Positions 27,161 to 36,250 of a DNA stretch of 64,000 nucleotides are shown piece by piece. Both the position numbers and the translations under genes were made by a program. A model generated the notes under the pieces. The model searched no databases and had not been told where the DNA came from. It saw nothing but the letters and a program-made list of their open reading frames with translations. Position 1 is the first letter of the stretch. Every line of letters starts with the position of its first letter. The DNA comes from Candidatus Villigracilis adiacens (GTDB lineage Bacteria; Chloroflexota; Anaerolineae; Anaerolineales; Villigracilaceae), in NCBI GenBank assembly GCA_016703605.1, contig JADJBU010000001.1, positions 1 to 64,000 on the forward strand, given 5' to 3'.

Positions 27161-27522
27161 CGGCGCGTTGCCCCGTCACCCGCTTCGGGCGGCCTTACAG
27201 CGCCTCCGCCAAATCCGCGATGGCGCGGGAATGAATTTGTGGATGCAGCGACAGGCTCTTGCCGATAAATTGAGTCGATTCACGCGCAGCGCGATGTCGC
27301 CGCCCGCATCAGGCTCTGACCTTCATCCTGTAACTTGCAAAATTGCCTTGCCTCGCCGATGCGCATATCGGCGTTACAAAGAACGTCGGGGTTGGCGGAT
27401 TGGGAATTGGCATTGAAAAAACAACAGGTGGATGAGCTGGCAGCCGAAGCCATGATCGATGGCAGGCGGGACGTTCAGGTGGAGTTTCGAGCCAAAATTA
27501 TGGATCTGGCAGTGAGAAAAAA
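27161..27522. other. Intergenic between convergent genes, with remnant coding text
   Basis: No intact gene. The minus strand carries decayed coding-like text (RIGEARQFCKLQDEGQSLM and QFIGKSLSLHPQIHSRAI) homologous to the left flank of the island. A 70-codon frame at 27335-27547 (VDELAAEAMIDGRRDVQVEF) has no ribosome site, and I do not call it. No clear terminator hairpin is seen for the two converging genes. Confidence 0.5.
27306..27363. repeat. Decayed repeat, right copy (partner at 8224-8281)
   Basis: Direct-orientation partner of 8224-8281 (42 of 58 bases match). With the left copy it encloses the 8.5-27.2 kb signalling island. Confidence 0.5.
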
Positions 27523-30500
27523 CTACTGGATTTTCCGATCTCCATAGGGCGTAGGATGTTTATTAGGTTGGGCCGCCTCCCTATACCCCTGCGGTGACAC
27601 GCCTGTGGCTTTATGAAACACGCGGCTGAAATAGGCTTGATCCTTGAAACCCACCCGGCGCGCAATGGAACCAATGGTTTCGGTCGTGTTCAAAAGTAAC
27701 TGTTTCGATTGAAGCACGCGATAGCGATTCAAATAATCCCACGGCGAGATGTTCAATTCGCGGTGGAAGACGCGGCTGAGATAATCTTCGCTGACGCCCA
27801 CGGCTTCGGCGATCTCCCATCTTGAAATGGGACGTGTGTAATTCTGGTGCAGGTACACGATGGTTTGTTTGGCGAGCGCGCTGGTGTGCGCGGGGAGCGT
27901 ATCTTCGCCGAAGAGGGCGCGGTTCAGCGCGGTGACCGTTTCTTCGTCCGACCAGATGCCCTTGCTTTGCAGTGTGACGCGCGTGTGACTTTCGATGCGC
28001 TTGACATCATCGAGACTCAAGACCTTGTTGCTCAGCACAACGACAGGAACCTGCCGCAGGTTTGGGTCTGAGCGCATTTTATCCAGCACATCCGTGCCGC
28101 TGAGGTTGGGCATGACCAAATCGAGCAGAACCAGCGACGGGACTTCCTTCGCCATAATGGACAAGGCAACTTCGCCATCCTCCGCCAAACAGACGGGGTA
28201 ATGGGGCAGGCTTTCCTCCACCAATTTCTTATGCGTCGCGCGAATTTGCGCGTCATCATCCACGATCAAAACGGGACCCGATGCCTGCGCGGGACTCATC
28301 GCCATGACCGCATCGAGCAGAGTCTTTGCATTCGCCGATTTGACCACGAAGCCAGTCATGCCGACTTGTTCGTTTAGGAGTTGACCATAGAGGATGAACG
28401 GCGCCTGACTCAAACTCGGGTAATGCCGTAATCGCCTCACGAGATTCCAGTCGTTGGCTTGGGCGTTGGATAAATCCCATGCGAGCGCGATGGGTTTGGT
28501 GTTGCTCAATGCGGCTTCCAGATCATCGTTGTTTCGCAGTTGGAAGATTTCCAGGTTTTGTCTCCGGCACATTTCAAGAATTTCTTTGGACGGTTCTGCG
28601 CTGGACGAAATGAGTAACAGCACAGATGATAGGTCAATATGTTTCGCAGGCTTGGTCTGATCCAGAGCGGGGAGCGGCAGGTAAATGTGAAAGGTGGAAC
28701 CCTGTTTGGGCTGGCTGTCCAGTTTCATCGTCCCGCCGTGAAGCGCAACGAGATGACGGGTAATGGAGAGTCCCAGCCCGATCCCGCCTGCGAGACGACG
28801 GTTCTCCTCCAGCGTCACAAAAGGCTCGAAGATGCGTTCCTGTTGATCGCGGTCAATGCCGGAGCCTGTGTCTGCCACCCAAAAGTGGATGTGCGGCGGC
28901 GCGACCTGCGCGCCCAATGTGATCTCTCCGCGCTGTGTGTATTTCCTGGCATTGCTCAACAGGTTCAGGAAAATCTGCCGCAAGCGCACGGCATCCGCGC
29001 GGACCTGCGGCAGGCGTTCGGGGATGTTCAGATTCCATTTTATATCCGGCGAAGCGGCCTGGTCGGCGAGATCGTGGAACGCATCCAACAACAATTGATG
29101 TGGGTCGAGCAGGTCGAGCGAGAGATCGAGTTCGTCAATTTCGGCGCGCGAGAGATCAAGCAGGTCGTTGATGACGCGCAATTGATGTTCAGCGTTGCTT
29201 TGAATTTGTTGAATGTCGTTCGACAATGACGATGAAATCTTTTCAGGCGCGTCCAAAATATTTTGTGTATAGCCCATGATGATGTTCAACGGCGTGCGCA
29301 TCTCATGGCTCACGTTCGCAAGCAGGCGGGTCTTGATGCGGTCTGCCTTTTCAGCAGCGAGCCGCGCCTGCTGGATCTCCTGGAACAGCATGGCTCCCTG
29401 CAACGCGCTGCTCAAGTTGTTGCGTAACAACTCGTAAGTGTTGCCGTCGCGCGATCCCATTTCAAAAACGACGTACCCCAAAGATTTATCCTGAAAATAC
29501 AATGGCTCGACCACAAGGCTGTAACGACGATCCTTCGGTAGAAAATCCAAGGGGACGATTTGTTCCGTTGAAAAGCGCAAGCCGCCGTCTTCGAGCGCGG
29601 CGCGCCCGTGGTCTGAAAACGCCAGCCGCAAGCGCGCGTATTCGGGCGTCTCCGCGTCGGTCGGCTGTTCGTAGGTGGCGAGATACACGCTCGGAATACC
29701 CAGCGCGGGCAAACGCTCCGCCAGCGCGTCGGTTAAGTGGTTAATGTCGAACGTCGTCAGCAAAACGCGGCTGGTCTCGCGCAAATTTTCGGCTTCGCGG
29801 TCGGCTTTCCATTGCGCGTACGCCTGCGCGCGCTGAACCGCCTCTTCCACCGCCACCCGCGCCTGCGAGATCAGCGTCTCGATATGTTTCGAATCCGATG
29901 AATATTCCAACGCCCAGCGCCGCAAGACCGAAACCGCATCCTGCCAGCGCAGCAGATTCTGCCCCGCCTGCGCGGCGTCTTCAAGCGATTTGTTCAGCAC
30001 GGATAAAAATTCCGCAGGCTCCTGGATGAACGCATCGAAGACCGACTCCATCCATTCCCTTGTTTCTTCTGGATGAAGAACCGCTTCCATCTCCGACAGA
30101 AAGCCTGCCCGCGCGTCTTCGAGTTTGATCTTCCCTTTGCCTTTTTCTTTTCCATCCGCTGGCGTGAACGACGCCAGCGCAACCGCCCGCGACGGACACC
30201 CGCACGACTGCCGCACGATCAACTTCGACGGCAGCGTGATCAACGCAGGCACCGATTCGCCCGCCAGTTGCTGCAACAGCAAATCCATCGCCTTTGCGCC
30301 CTGCTCGCCAAACGGCAGGTCAACCGTCGTCAGCGGCGGCGTGGATAATCTCTCTTCGCGCGAGTTGTTGAAACCCGTCACAGCCACATCCTTCGGCACG
30401 TCGAAGCCGCGCGCTTGCAAGGTCTTCATCGCCCAGATCGCCATCATATCGCTGACGGCGACGACAGCGTCGAAATCCACGCCGGGCTTGAGTCCGCGTT

Positions 30501-31074
30501 CGTCGAGCAACAGTTCTATCGCTTCGGCGCCCGCCTCCCAGGGCAGGGGACGGGTGACAAGCCTGGGGTCGGGAGGCAGGTCAAACGTCTGGAGTGAATC
30601 GAGATAGGCGCGGTAGCGTTCCTGGGCGTAGTAATGTTCCTCGGGTCCGCGAATGAAGGCGAGTCGTTTAAATCCATGTGTCTCAATTAAATGAGCAAGC
30701 AGGGCGCGCATCCCGAGATAACTATCCACCGAAACGGTCGGGGTTCCCTCCATGAATTGGGCAAGGGAAACCATCGGGAGCGGGTGATAGCGTTGGTGAA
30801 AGGCTTGAATCTCGGCAGGACCAAGCACGCCGCCGAGAGACGACGACCACGTAATAAGACCATCAAGCGAGTGATGGCTGGCAAGATCGAAGATGGCGTT
30901 GCGCTGACTCTCGTAGGAGTCTGCCGCCTGTAATCGCCCGCCGGGAAAACAGATCAGGTTGATATCATGATTTTGGGCGGCATCCAACAGGCTGGGCAGG
31001 ATGATCAGGCTTGCCCCCGTGTGCAGGCTGGCGAAGAGAAATCCGATCGTGGCGCGGTTGGCTGGGGTTTTCAT
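27523..31074 (-). CDS. LacI-like sensor / histidine kinase / receiver / AraC fusion regulator
   Basis: One protein of 1183 residues that joins a complete signal path. Residues 8-295 resemble the sugar-binding core of LacI-family regulators (DGLITWSSSLGG, GFKRLAFIRGPEEHYYAQER, VVAVSDMMAIWAMKTLQARG, LTTVDLPFGEQGAKAM) but without the LacI helix-turn-helix. No signal peptide or membrane helix is present, so it senses in the cytoplasm. Then a coiled region, a GAF-like domain about 430-570, dimerisation domain with His590 (VSHEMRTPLNIIM), ATPase domain 690-800, a degenerate receiver 815-925 (no acidic pocket), a full receiver 934-1050 (D939-D941, Asp985 in LVLLDLVMPNLSG), and an AraC helix-turn-helix pair 1068-1166. 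Transcribed away from the pectin-uptake operon, so the likely target is the shared upstream region. The ligand is probably an imported uronate sugar (inference). Confidence 0.92.
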   Translation of the reverse strand: MKTPANRATIGFLFASLHTGASLIILPSLLDAAQNHDINLICFPGGRLQAADSYESQRNAIFDLASHHSLDGLITWSSSLGGVLGPAEIQAFHQRYHPLPMVSLAQFMEGTPTVSVDSYLGMRALLAHLIETHGFKRLAFIRGPEEHYYAQERYRAYLDSLQTFDLPPDPRLVTRPLPWEAGAEAIELLLDERGLKPGVDFDAVVAVSDMMAIWAMKTLQARGFDVPKDVAVTGFNNSREERLSTPPLTTVDLPFGEQGAKAMDLLLQQLAGESVPALITLPSKLIVRQSCGCPSRAVALASFTPADGKEKGKGKIKLEDARAGFLSEMEAVLHPEETREWMESVFDAFIQEPAEFLSVLNKSLEDAAQAGQNLLRWQDAVSVLRRWALEYSSDSKHIETLISQARVAVEEAVQRAQAYAQWKADREAENLRETSRVLLTTFDINHLTDALAERLPALGIPSVYLATYEQPTDAETPEYARLRLAFSDHGRAALEDGGLRFSTEQIVPLDFLPKDRRYSLVVEPLYFQDKSLGYVVFEMGSRDGNTYELLRNNLSSALQGAMLFQEIQQARLAAEKADRIKTRLLANVSHEMRTPLNIIMGYTQNILDAPEKISSSLSNDIQQIQSNAEHQLRVINDLLDLSRAEIDELDLSLDLLDPHQLLLDAFHDLADQAASPDIKWNLNIPERLPQVRADAVRLRQIFLNLLSNARKYTQRGEITLGAQVAPPHIHFWVADTGSGIDRDQQERIFEPFVTLEENRRLAGGIGLGLSITRHLVALHGGTMKLDSQPKQGSTFHIYLPLPALDQTKPAKHIDLSSVLLLISSSAEPSKEILEMCRRQNLEIFQLRNNDDLEAALSNTKPIALAWDLSNAQANDWNLVRRLRHYPSLSQAPFILYGQLLNEQVGMTGFVVKSANAKTLLDAVMAMSPAQASGPVLIVDDDAQIRATHKKLVEESLPHYPVCLAEDGEVALSIMAKEVPSLVLLDLVMPNLSGTDVLDKMRSDPNLRQVPVVVLSNKVLSLDDVKRIESHTRVTLQSKGIWSDEETVTALNRALFGEDTLPAHTSALAKQTIVYLHQNYTRPISRWEIAEAVGVSEDYLSRVFHRELNISPWDYLNRYRVLQSKQLLLNTTETIGSIARRVGFKDQAYFSRVFHKATGVSPQGYREAAQPNKHPTPYGDRKIQ

Positions 31075-31435
31075 GGTGAGTTGCTAAAATAAGTTTACTA
31101 TGGAAGTTTCCTTCATCGCCAGTCAACAAGGGCGCACTAAAAGGTTGTAAGGGCGGAGTCTAAAGCGGCGCTGTGGCGCCATGGCGACATCTCCCGACTT
31201 TGGACTACAAAATCAGGAGATTTTGTAGTCCAAATAAAAAACTTTGAGCGCTCTCGTCAACAAGTAGTCCATGCTTCAAGCATGACCTGTAATAATCATG
31301 TCGCTTTTGTCCAAGTGTGCCTCGCCAAAGTCCAAGCCGAGCCTGCTAAGATGACAGTCATCGAATTCGGATTGTCTCTTCAGGTGAAGTGGCTTTGGCG
31401 TTGATCGATCCAACCCCATTTCATCGGAGAATATC
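31075..31435. other. Divergent intergenic region, regulator / ABC importer
   Basis: 360 bases that must hold both promoters and any AraC-type operator. It contains the second copy of the hairpin element (31199-31234). I see no confident -35/-10 pair. CGGAGAA before ATG 31436 is the ribosome site of the importer gene. Confidence 0.5.
31199..31234 (+). repeat. Hairpin element, copy 2 (partner at 17203)
   Basis: TTTGGACTACAAAATC, loop AGGA, then the perfect complement: a 16-bp stem. It shares both flanks with copy 1, and one stem pair differs by a compensating change (A-T here, G-C there), so the fold has been kept. It lies between divergent genes, so a terminator role is unlikely for this copy. 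Confidence 0.7.
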
Positions 31436-32392
31436 ATGACCTTGAAAACTCTTCCCGCTGTCCCCCCCTCCACCGAGAAGTTTGACTTCAAAAAATCATT
31501 GTGTGCTTTGTGGCGTCAACGCTGGATGTATTTCCTGATGACGCCCACGCTGATCTATTTTGCGATCTTCAAGTATGGACCGCTCTGGAACGCGCAGATC
31601 GCCTTCAAAGATTTCAAACCGTTGCTGGGTGTGATGGGCAGTCCGTGGGTGGGATTCAAACATTTCGAGACCTTCGTCAACTCGTTCTACTTCACCGACC
31701 TGATGACGAACACGATCTACTTCAGCCTGGCGAAGCTGGTTCTCGGGCTGCCGCTGGCTGTGATCTGCGCGATTGCCCTGCATGAAACGTGGCTGGTCAA
31801 GTATCGCGCTTTCGTGCAGACCATGATCTACCTGCCGCATTTCCTTTCGTGGGTCATCATGTTCGGCGTATTGCTGGTGATTCTTTCGCCAGGGAATGGC
31901 TTGCTGAACCAGGTCATCGAACACTTTGGGGGCGAGCCGATCTCGTTCATGACCTCGCCCGATCATTTTCGCTGGGTGGTCATCCTCTCGGATATCTGGA
32001 AGGAGACAGGCTGGAGCACCATTCTGTATCTCGCCGCATTACTCGCCATCAGCCCCGATCTCTACGAAGCCGCCGCAGTGGACGGCGCCTCGCCCATGCA
32101 ACGCATCTGGTACATCTCACTGCCTGGCATCGTGCCCGTGATCGTACTGGTCACCCTGCTCCGCATGGGACACATCCTTGAGGCGGGCTTCAACCAGATC
32201 TTCGTGCTGTATTCCGTGCCCGTCTATAGCGTCGGCGACATCCTCGATACGTGGGTCTATCGTCAGGGCATCCTGCAATTCCAATTCAGCCTCGCCACCG
32301 CCGTTGGATTTTTCAAAGGCGTGATCGGTCTGGTTTTGATCCTCATTTCAAACCGTATCGCCAAGCGCGTGGCGGGACAGAGTCTTTTCTAG
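31436..32392 (+). CDS. ABC sugar permease 1 (LplB/YteP-type, CUT1)
   Basis: 318 residues, six predicted membrane helices (first at about 31-50, MYFLMTPTLIYFAIFKYGPL). The EAA loop that docks the ATPase is EAAAVDGASPMQRIWYISLP. The text WNAQIAFKDFKP and GFKHFETFVNSFYF near the N terminus is typical of the LplB/YteP branch, which takes up oligosaccharides of pectic type in Bacillus. First gene of a permease-permease-binding protein operon that has no ATPase of its own, as is usual for this branch, which shares a general MsmX-like ATPase. Confidence 0.9.
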   Translation: MTLKTLPAVPPSTEKFDFKKSLCALWRQRWMYFLMTPTLIYFAIFKYGPLWNAQIAFKDFKPLLGVMGSPWVGFKHFETFVNSFYFTDLMTNTIYFSLAKLVLGLPLAVICAIALHETWLVKYRAFVQTMIYLPHFLSWVIMFGVLLVILSPGNGLLNQVIEHFGGEPISFMTSPDHFRWVVILSDIWKETGWSTILYLAALLAISPDLYEAAAVDGASPMQRIWYISLPGIVPVIVLVTLLRMGHILEAGFNQIFVLYSVPVYSVGDILDTWVYRQGILQFQFSLATAVGFFKGVIGLVLILISNRIAKRVAGQSLF

Positions 32393-32402
32393 GAGAACCG
32401 CC

Positions 32403-33281
32403 ATGCTGCGAACCAAAACCCGTGACGCTGTGATCTTCCAGATCGGACTCGCGATCTTTCTTACCATCATCCTGCTCATCATTCTGATTCCTTTCTGGCG
32501 CGTGATCGTAACCGCCTTCGTCCCGCTCGATATTTATACCGATGAAGGTGTGCCGTTCTTCCTCCCCCCAACCAAATGGACCTTTGAAGCCTTTAGTCAG
32601 TTGCTCGGTCATTCCATGTTCCCGCGCGCGGCGCTCAATAGTGCCATCATCACCCTGCTGGGGACTGCCATCAGCCTGGTGCTTACCGTCCCGCTCGCCT
32701 ACGGACTCTCCACCCGCAACCTGACAGGGCGCAAGGTCATCATGGCGATCGTGTTGTTCACGTATTTGTTCAGCCCTGGCTTGATCCCCGTATACCTGTT
32801 GATCACAGGCATGAAGTTGACGAATAATTATCTGGCTGTCATCCTGCCGCCTGCGGTCAGCGTCTACAACACCCTCGTGATGATGAGCTTCTTCGAAGGC
32901 TTGCCAGAAGAACTTAAGGAAGCCGCGCGGTTGGATGGCGCCAACGAATTGCAGGTCTTGTGGCATGTCATCCTGCCGTTGTCCAAACCCATCCTGCTCA
33001 CCATCGGACTCTTCTATGCCGTCTTCTTCTGGAACGAGTTCTTTACTCCGCTTCTGTATTTGAACGACAACAGCCTCCTGCCCCTGCCTGTATTACTCCG
33101 CAACATTCTTATCTCCGCCAGTTTCAACGAGTATGTTGAATACAACGCCTTCAGTTCTTCGTCCATCGAGTCGTTGAAGGCGGCGGGCGTATTGATCACG
33201 ATGCTTCCCATGCTGCTGGTCTATCCATGGATTCAACGCTATTTCACCAAGGGCGCGTTAGTTGGAGGTGTAAAGGAATAG
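32403..33281 (+). CDS. ABC sugar permease 2 (YtcP-type, CUT1)
   Basis: 292 residues, six helices, EAA loop EAARLDGANELQVLWHVILP. Starts ten bases after permease 1 with AGGAG upstream (CTAGGAGAACCGCC). The C-terminal SSSIESLKAAGVLITMLPML and WIQRYFTKGALVGGVKE are characteristic of the YtcP family. Forms the membrane pore with permease 1. A binding-protein gene follows. Confidence 0.92.
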   Translation: MLRTKTRDAVIFQIGLAIFLTIILLIILIPFWRVIVTAFVPLDIYTDEGVPFFLPPTKWTFEAFSQLLGHSMFPRAALNSAIITLLGTAISLVLTVPLAYGLSTRNLTGRKVIMAIVLFTYLFSPGLIPVYLLITGMKLTNNYLAVILPPAVSVYNTLVMMSFFEGLPEELKEAARLDGANELQVLWHVILPLSKPILLTIGLFYAVFFWNEFFTPLLYLNDNSLLPLPVLLRNILISASFNEYVEYNAFSSSSIESLKAAGVLITMLPMLLVYPWIQRYFTKGALVGGVKE

Positions 33282-33372
33282 ATATATGTTTGCCAAACCC
33301 GTGTTCGTTATTATCTCAGGAACAATGGGAGCGATAGGAAGTTCCCATCCAACAAAAAACAAGGAGAAGAAG

Positions 33373-35004
33373 ATGAAAAACTGGAAATTGATCTTTATTG
33401 TGTCGCTTCTGGTGATTAGCCAGATGTTGGCGGCTTGTGCTCCAGCTACCCCGGCCCCAACGGAAGAACCGGAAGCCCCGGCGGAACCGACTGCGGTTCC
33501 CTCGCCGACCCCGATCCCTGAACCGATAGAAATTACCCTATGGGCGCAGGCAACTGTCACCGAAGCGGGCGCGCCCCCCGAAGACTGGGTCGCCTATCAG
33601 ATCATCCTCGATGAACTGAACATCGATCTGACGTATGTCATCGTCCCCACGGGTGAAGATGGCGAAGCCAAGATCAACGCCGCCGCCGCCGCCAACGACC
33701 TGCCCGACCTGTTCCAGGTTGTCAGCGCCAAAAACGACAGCCGCGGTGCATTGCTCCAACTCGTGGACCTGGGCTTGATCGCTCCCGTCGAAGATCTGAT
33801 GCCGCTCATGCCCGAACGCGCCAAATTGCACTACAACGACCCGCTCGCGCTTGACCTCGTCACATTCTACGATCATCAATATGGTCTGCCCGAACCGCCT
33901 CCCATCCCGCGCCGTGAAGGTCTCGTCATCCGCAAGGACTGGCTCGATAACCTCGCCCTGCGCACGCCCACCACTCCCGAAGAACTTTTCAAGGTCGCCA
34001 AGGCTTTCACCGAACAGGATCCTGATGGCAACGGCAAGGATGATACCTACGGCTTCGGCGGTTTCCTCAATGGACAGGGTCTCGGCACACGCTTCGACTT
34101 CCTCATGGGCGCGTATGGCGTGCCTGGTGTTTGGAACTTCACCGACCCCGCCGCTTTTGGTTTGAATGTCCGCAGCCCCGAATATCCCGAGGCGGTTGCC
34201 TACTTCAAGTCCCTCGTGGATGCGAAAGTCATTGACCCCGATTGGGCTACCCTCAAACGTGACGATTTCCGCGCCCGCTGGAAGCAAGGTACCTTCGGCA
34301 TCATGTGGGAAGACTTCGCCGCTTTGACGAACAAGTCCAACTATGAACCGTTCGACACCAACTTCCCCGAAGCGGAATGGATCCCCGTTGCCGCGCCTGT
34401 TGGTCCTACTGGCGCTTCAAACTACGGCGTCTACACAGGACGCGGTCAGATCTTCGCTGTCTCGCAGAAAGCCGCCGACGCTGGCAAAGCGGAAGCCATT
34501 GCCAGCCTGCTCGAGTGGATGGCAACCGATGGTTACTACCTGCTCGGCTTTGGTGAAGAAGGCGTGAACTACATCATTGACGCCAACGGCAACATCTCCA
34601 CCGAAGGTCTCGCAGATGCGGATAAATACACCGCCGCCGAACGCCAGCCCTTCACACAGATGCGCAACCAGTTGATCTTCTACAACTCGGAACAGGAAAT
34701 CGTTGCCCGCTATCCCGAGTACAAGACCCTCAACGGTCGCACCATGCAACCGATGACCTTCCTCGGCTTCTTCCAACAGCAACCGTGGGTGGATGGACGC
34801 GGCATTCAGGTCATCCTGCCGCCCGCCAACGCCGCCGACTTCGACCGCTTCTACACCGAAGGTTTGATCAAGTTCGTCCTCGGGCAGGAAGAACTCAACG
34901 ACGAAACCTGGGCGGCATACCTCGCAGGTCTCGATGCCCTCGGCGCGGCAGATTACGAAGCCGCCGCCAAGCAAGCCCTCACCGACGCTGGACTGCTCAA
35001 ATAA
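33373..35004 (+). CDS. ABC extracellular sugar-binding lipoprotein (YtcQ/LipO-type)
   Basis: 543 residues. I start at ATG 33373 (MKNWKLIFIVSLLVISQ), preceded by AAGGAGAAGAAG; the frame is open to 33286, but that part lacks a signal. Signal peptide with lipobox MLAAC, then a Pro/Glu-rich tether (about residues 22-45) and a large binding domain: DVRSP-like NVRSPEYPEAVAYFKSLVDA, ALTNKSNYEPFDTNFPEAEW, GVYTGRGQIFAVSQKAAD. Size and text fit the long binding proteins that go with LplB/YtcP permeases. Substrate by context: oligogalacturonides or unsaturated rhamnogalacturonan disaccharides (inference). Confidence 0.9.
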   Translation: MKNWKLIFIVSLLVISQMLAACAPATPAPTEEPEAPAEPTAVPSPTPIPEPIEITLWAQATVTEAGAPPEDWVAYQIILDELNIDLTYVIVPTGEDGEAKINAAAAANDLPDLFQVVSAKNDSRGALLQLVDLGLIAPVEDLMPLMPERAKLHYNDPLALDLVTFYDHQYGLPEPPPIPRREGLVIRKDWLDNLALRTPTTPEELFKVAKAFTEQDPDGNGKDDTYGFGGFLNGQGLGTRFDFLMGAYGVPGVWNFTDPAAFGLNVRSPEYPEAVAYFKSLVDAKVIDPDWATLKRDDFRARWKQGTFGIMWEDFAALTNKSNYEPFDTNFPEAEWIPVAAPVGPTGASNYGVYTGRGQIFAVSQKAADAGKAEAIASLLEWMATDGYYLLGFGEEGVNYIIDANGNISTEGLADADKYTAAERQPFTQMRNQLIFYNSEQEIVARYPEYKTLNGRTMQPMTFLGFFQQQPWVDGRGIQVILPPANAADFDRFYTEGLIKFVLGQEELNDETWAAYLAGLDALGAADYEAAAKQALTDAGLLK

Positions 35005-35022
35005 CCAGCGCTTGTAAATAAA

Positions 35023-35051
35023 AAGGCGGGCGGCTCACCACCGCCCGCCTT
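35023..35051 (+). terminator. Hairpin after the importer operon
   Basis: AAGGCGGGCGG, loop CTCACCA, CCGCCCGCCTT: an 11-bp GC-rich stem 18 bases after the stop. No T-run follows on the plus strand, but A-rich bases precede it. Probably attenuates read-through into the glycoside hydrolase genes. Confidence 0.65.
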
Positions 35052-35128
35052 ACTCTGAAACAACCCACAGTAGGGGCGGGGAAACCCCGCCCAATAGTTA
35101 CCATAACCCAGCCCTACTGGAAATCATC

Positions 35129-36250
35129 ATGAAACCAACCTCTTCGCAAAAACTAAACACTTGGTCCGCCCGCATGGTCGAATCAACGCTTCAGCGTTAT
35201 CTACCCAATGATTTCTCCTGGAACTACGACCACGGCTTGCAAGTCTTTGCGATTCAAAAAGCCGCAGAAGCGACTCACGAAACACGTTACACGGCTTTCG
35301 TCTCAAACTGGGTTGACCACTTCATTCAACCCGATGGCACCATCCGCACCTACGACATGGAAACCTACAACGTGGACTGGGTGAACTCGGGGAAATTGCT
35401 TTTTAGCATCTACGAACGCACAGGCGACGAACGCTATCGCAAAGCCATCGAAACCCTGCGCGAGCAAATGCGCAAACATCCGCGCAACAACGCCAAAGGA
35501 TTTTGGCACAAGAAAATTTATCCTTTCCAAATGTGGCTCGACGGCATCTACATGGCAGGACCACTTCTCTCAGAATATGCCATGCGTTTCAACGAACCCG
35601 AAACGTTCGATGATGTCGTTCATCAAATCACACTAATTGACAAACACACGCGCGACCCCAAAACAGGTCTGCTGTATCACGCATGGGATGAAAGCAAGCA
35701 ACAACAATGGTGTGACCCCGAAACAGGACTCTCCAAATATTTCTGGGGCAGAGCCATCGGTTGGTATGTGATGGCGCTCGTCGATATATTGGATCACCTC
35801 CCGCAAAATCATCCTGGAAGGTCTCAGCTGGTCGCCATACTCGATAGAACCGCTGAAGCAGTTGTCAAAGTCCAGGATGAAGCGACTGGTCTTTGGTATC
35901 AGATCCTCGACCTCCCTCAACGCGCAGGCAATTACCTCGAAGCGTCCGCATCCATCATGTTTGTGTATGCGTTTGCCAAGGGCGTCCGCAATGGTTATCT
36001 CGCGCAGGATTATCTTTTATCCGCAAGGCGCGGCTATCACGGCACGTTGCAAAATCTGATCAAGATCGATGCGCAGGGTTTGCTCACGCTCGAAAAAGTT
36101 TGTGGCGGCGCGGGTCTCGGCGGCGTGCCCTATCGCGACGGCTCGTTCGAATATTACATCAGCGAAAAAATTATTCCCAACGACCCCAAAGGCGTCGGAC
36201 CATTCATCCTCGCCGCGCTTGAAATGGAAGGGGCAGGCATTACCGAATGA
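35129..36250 (+). CDS. GH105 unsaturated (rhamno)galacturonyl hydrolase
   Basis: 373 residues, no signal peptide, so it acts inside the cell on imported oligosaccharides. GH105 enzymes release a 4,5-unsaturated galacturonate from lyase products by hydrating its double bond. Visible family text: FSWNYDHGLQVFAIQKAAEA, YNVDWVNSGKLLFSIYE, KKIYPFQMWLDGIYMAGPLL (the WxDG aspartate is the expected catalytic residue), YHAWDESKQQQWCDPETG, FWGRAIGWYVMALVD, NYLEASASIMFVYAFAKG, GGVPYRDGSFEYYISE. Length matches YteR/RhiN-like enzymes. The stop overlaps the next ATG (ATGA). Confidence 0.94.
   Translation: MKPTSSQKLNTWSARMVESTLQRYLPNDFSWNYDHGLQVFAIQKAAEATHETRYTAFVSNWVDHFIQPDGTIRTYDMETYNVDWVNSGKLLFSIYERTGDERYRKAIETLREQMRKHPRNNAKGFWHKKIYPFQMWLDGIYMAGPLLSEYAMRFNEPETFDDVVHQITLIDKHTRDPKTGLLYHAWDESKQQQWCDPETGLSKYFWGRAIGWYVMALVDILDHLPQNHPGRSQLVAILDRTAEAVVKVQDEATGLWYQILDLPQRAGNYLEASASIMFVYAFAKGVRNGYLAQDYLLSARRGYHGTLQNLIKIDAQGLLTLEKVCGGAGLGGVPYRDGSFEYYISEKIIPNDPKGVGPFILAALEMEGAGITE

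Noticed and set aside
31199..31234. Hairpin as a riboswitch or transcription terminator of the importer
   Set aside because: No T-run, divergent flanking genes, and a near copy exists between unrelated genes at 17203.
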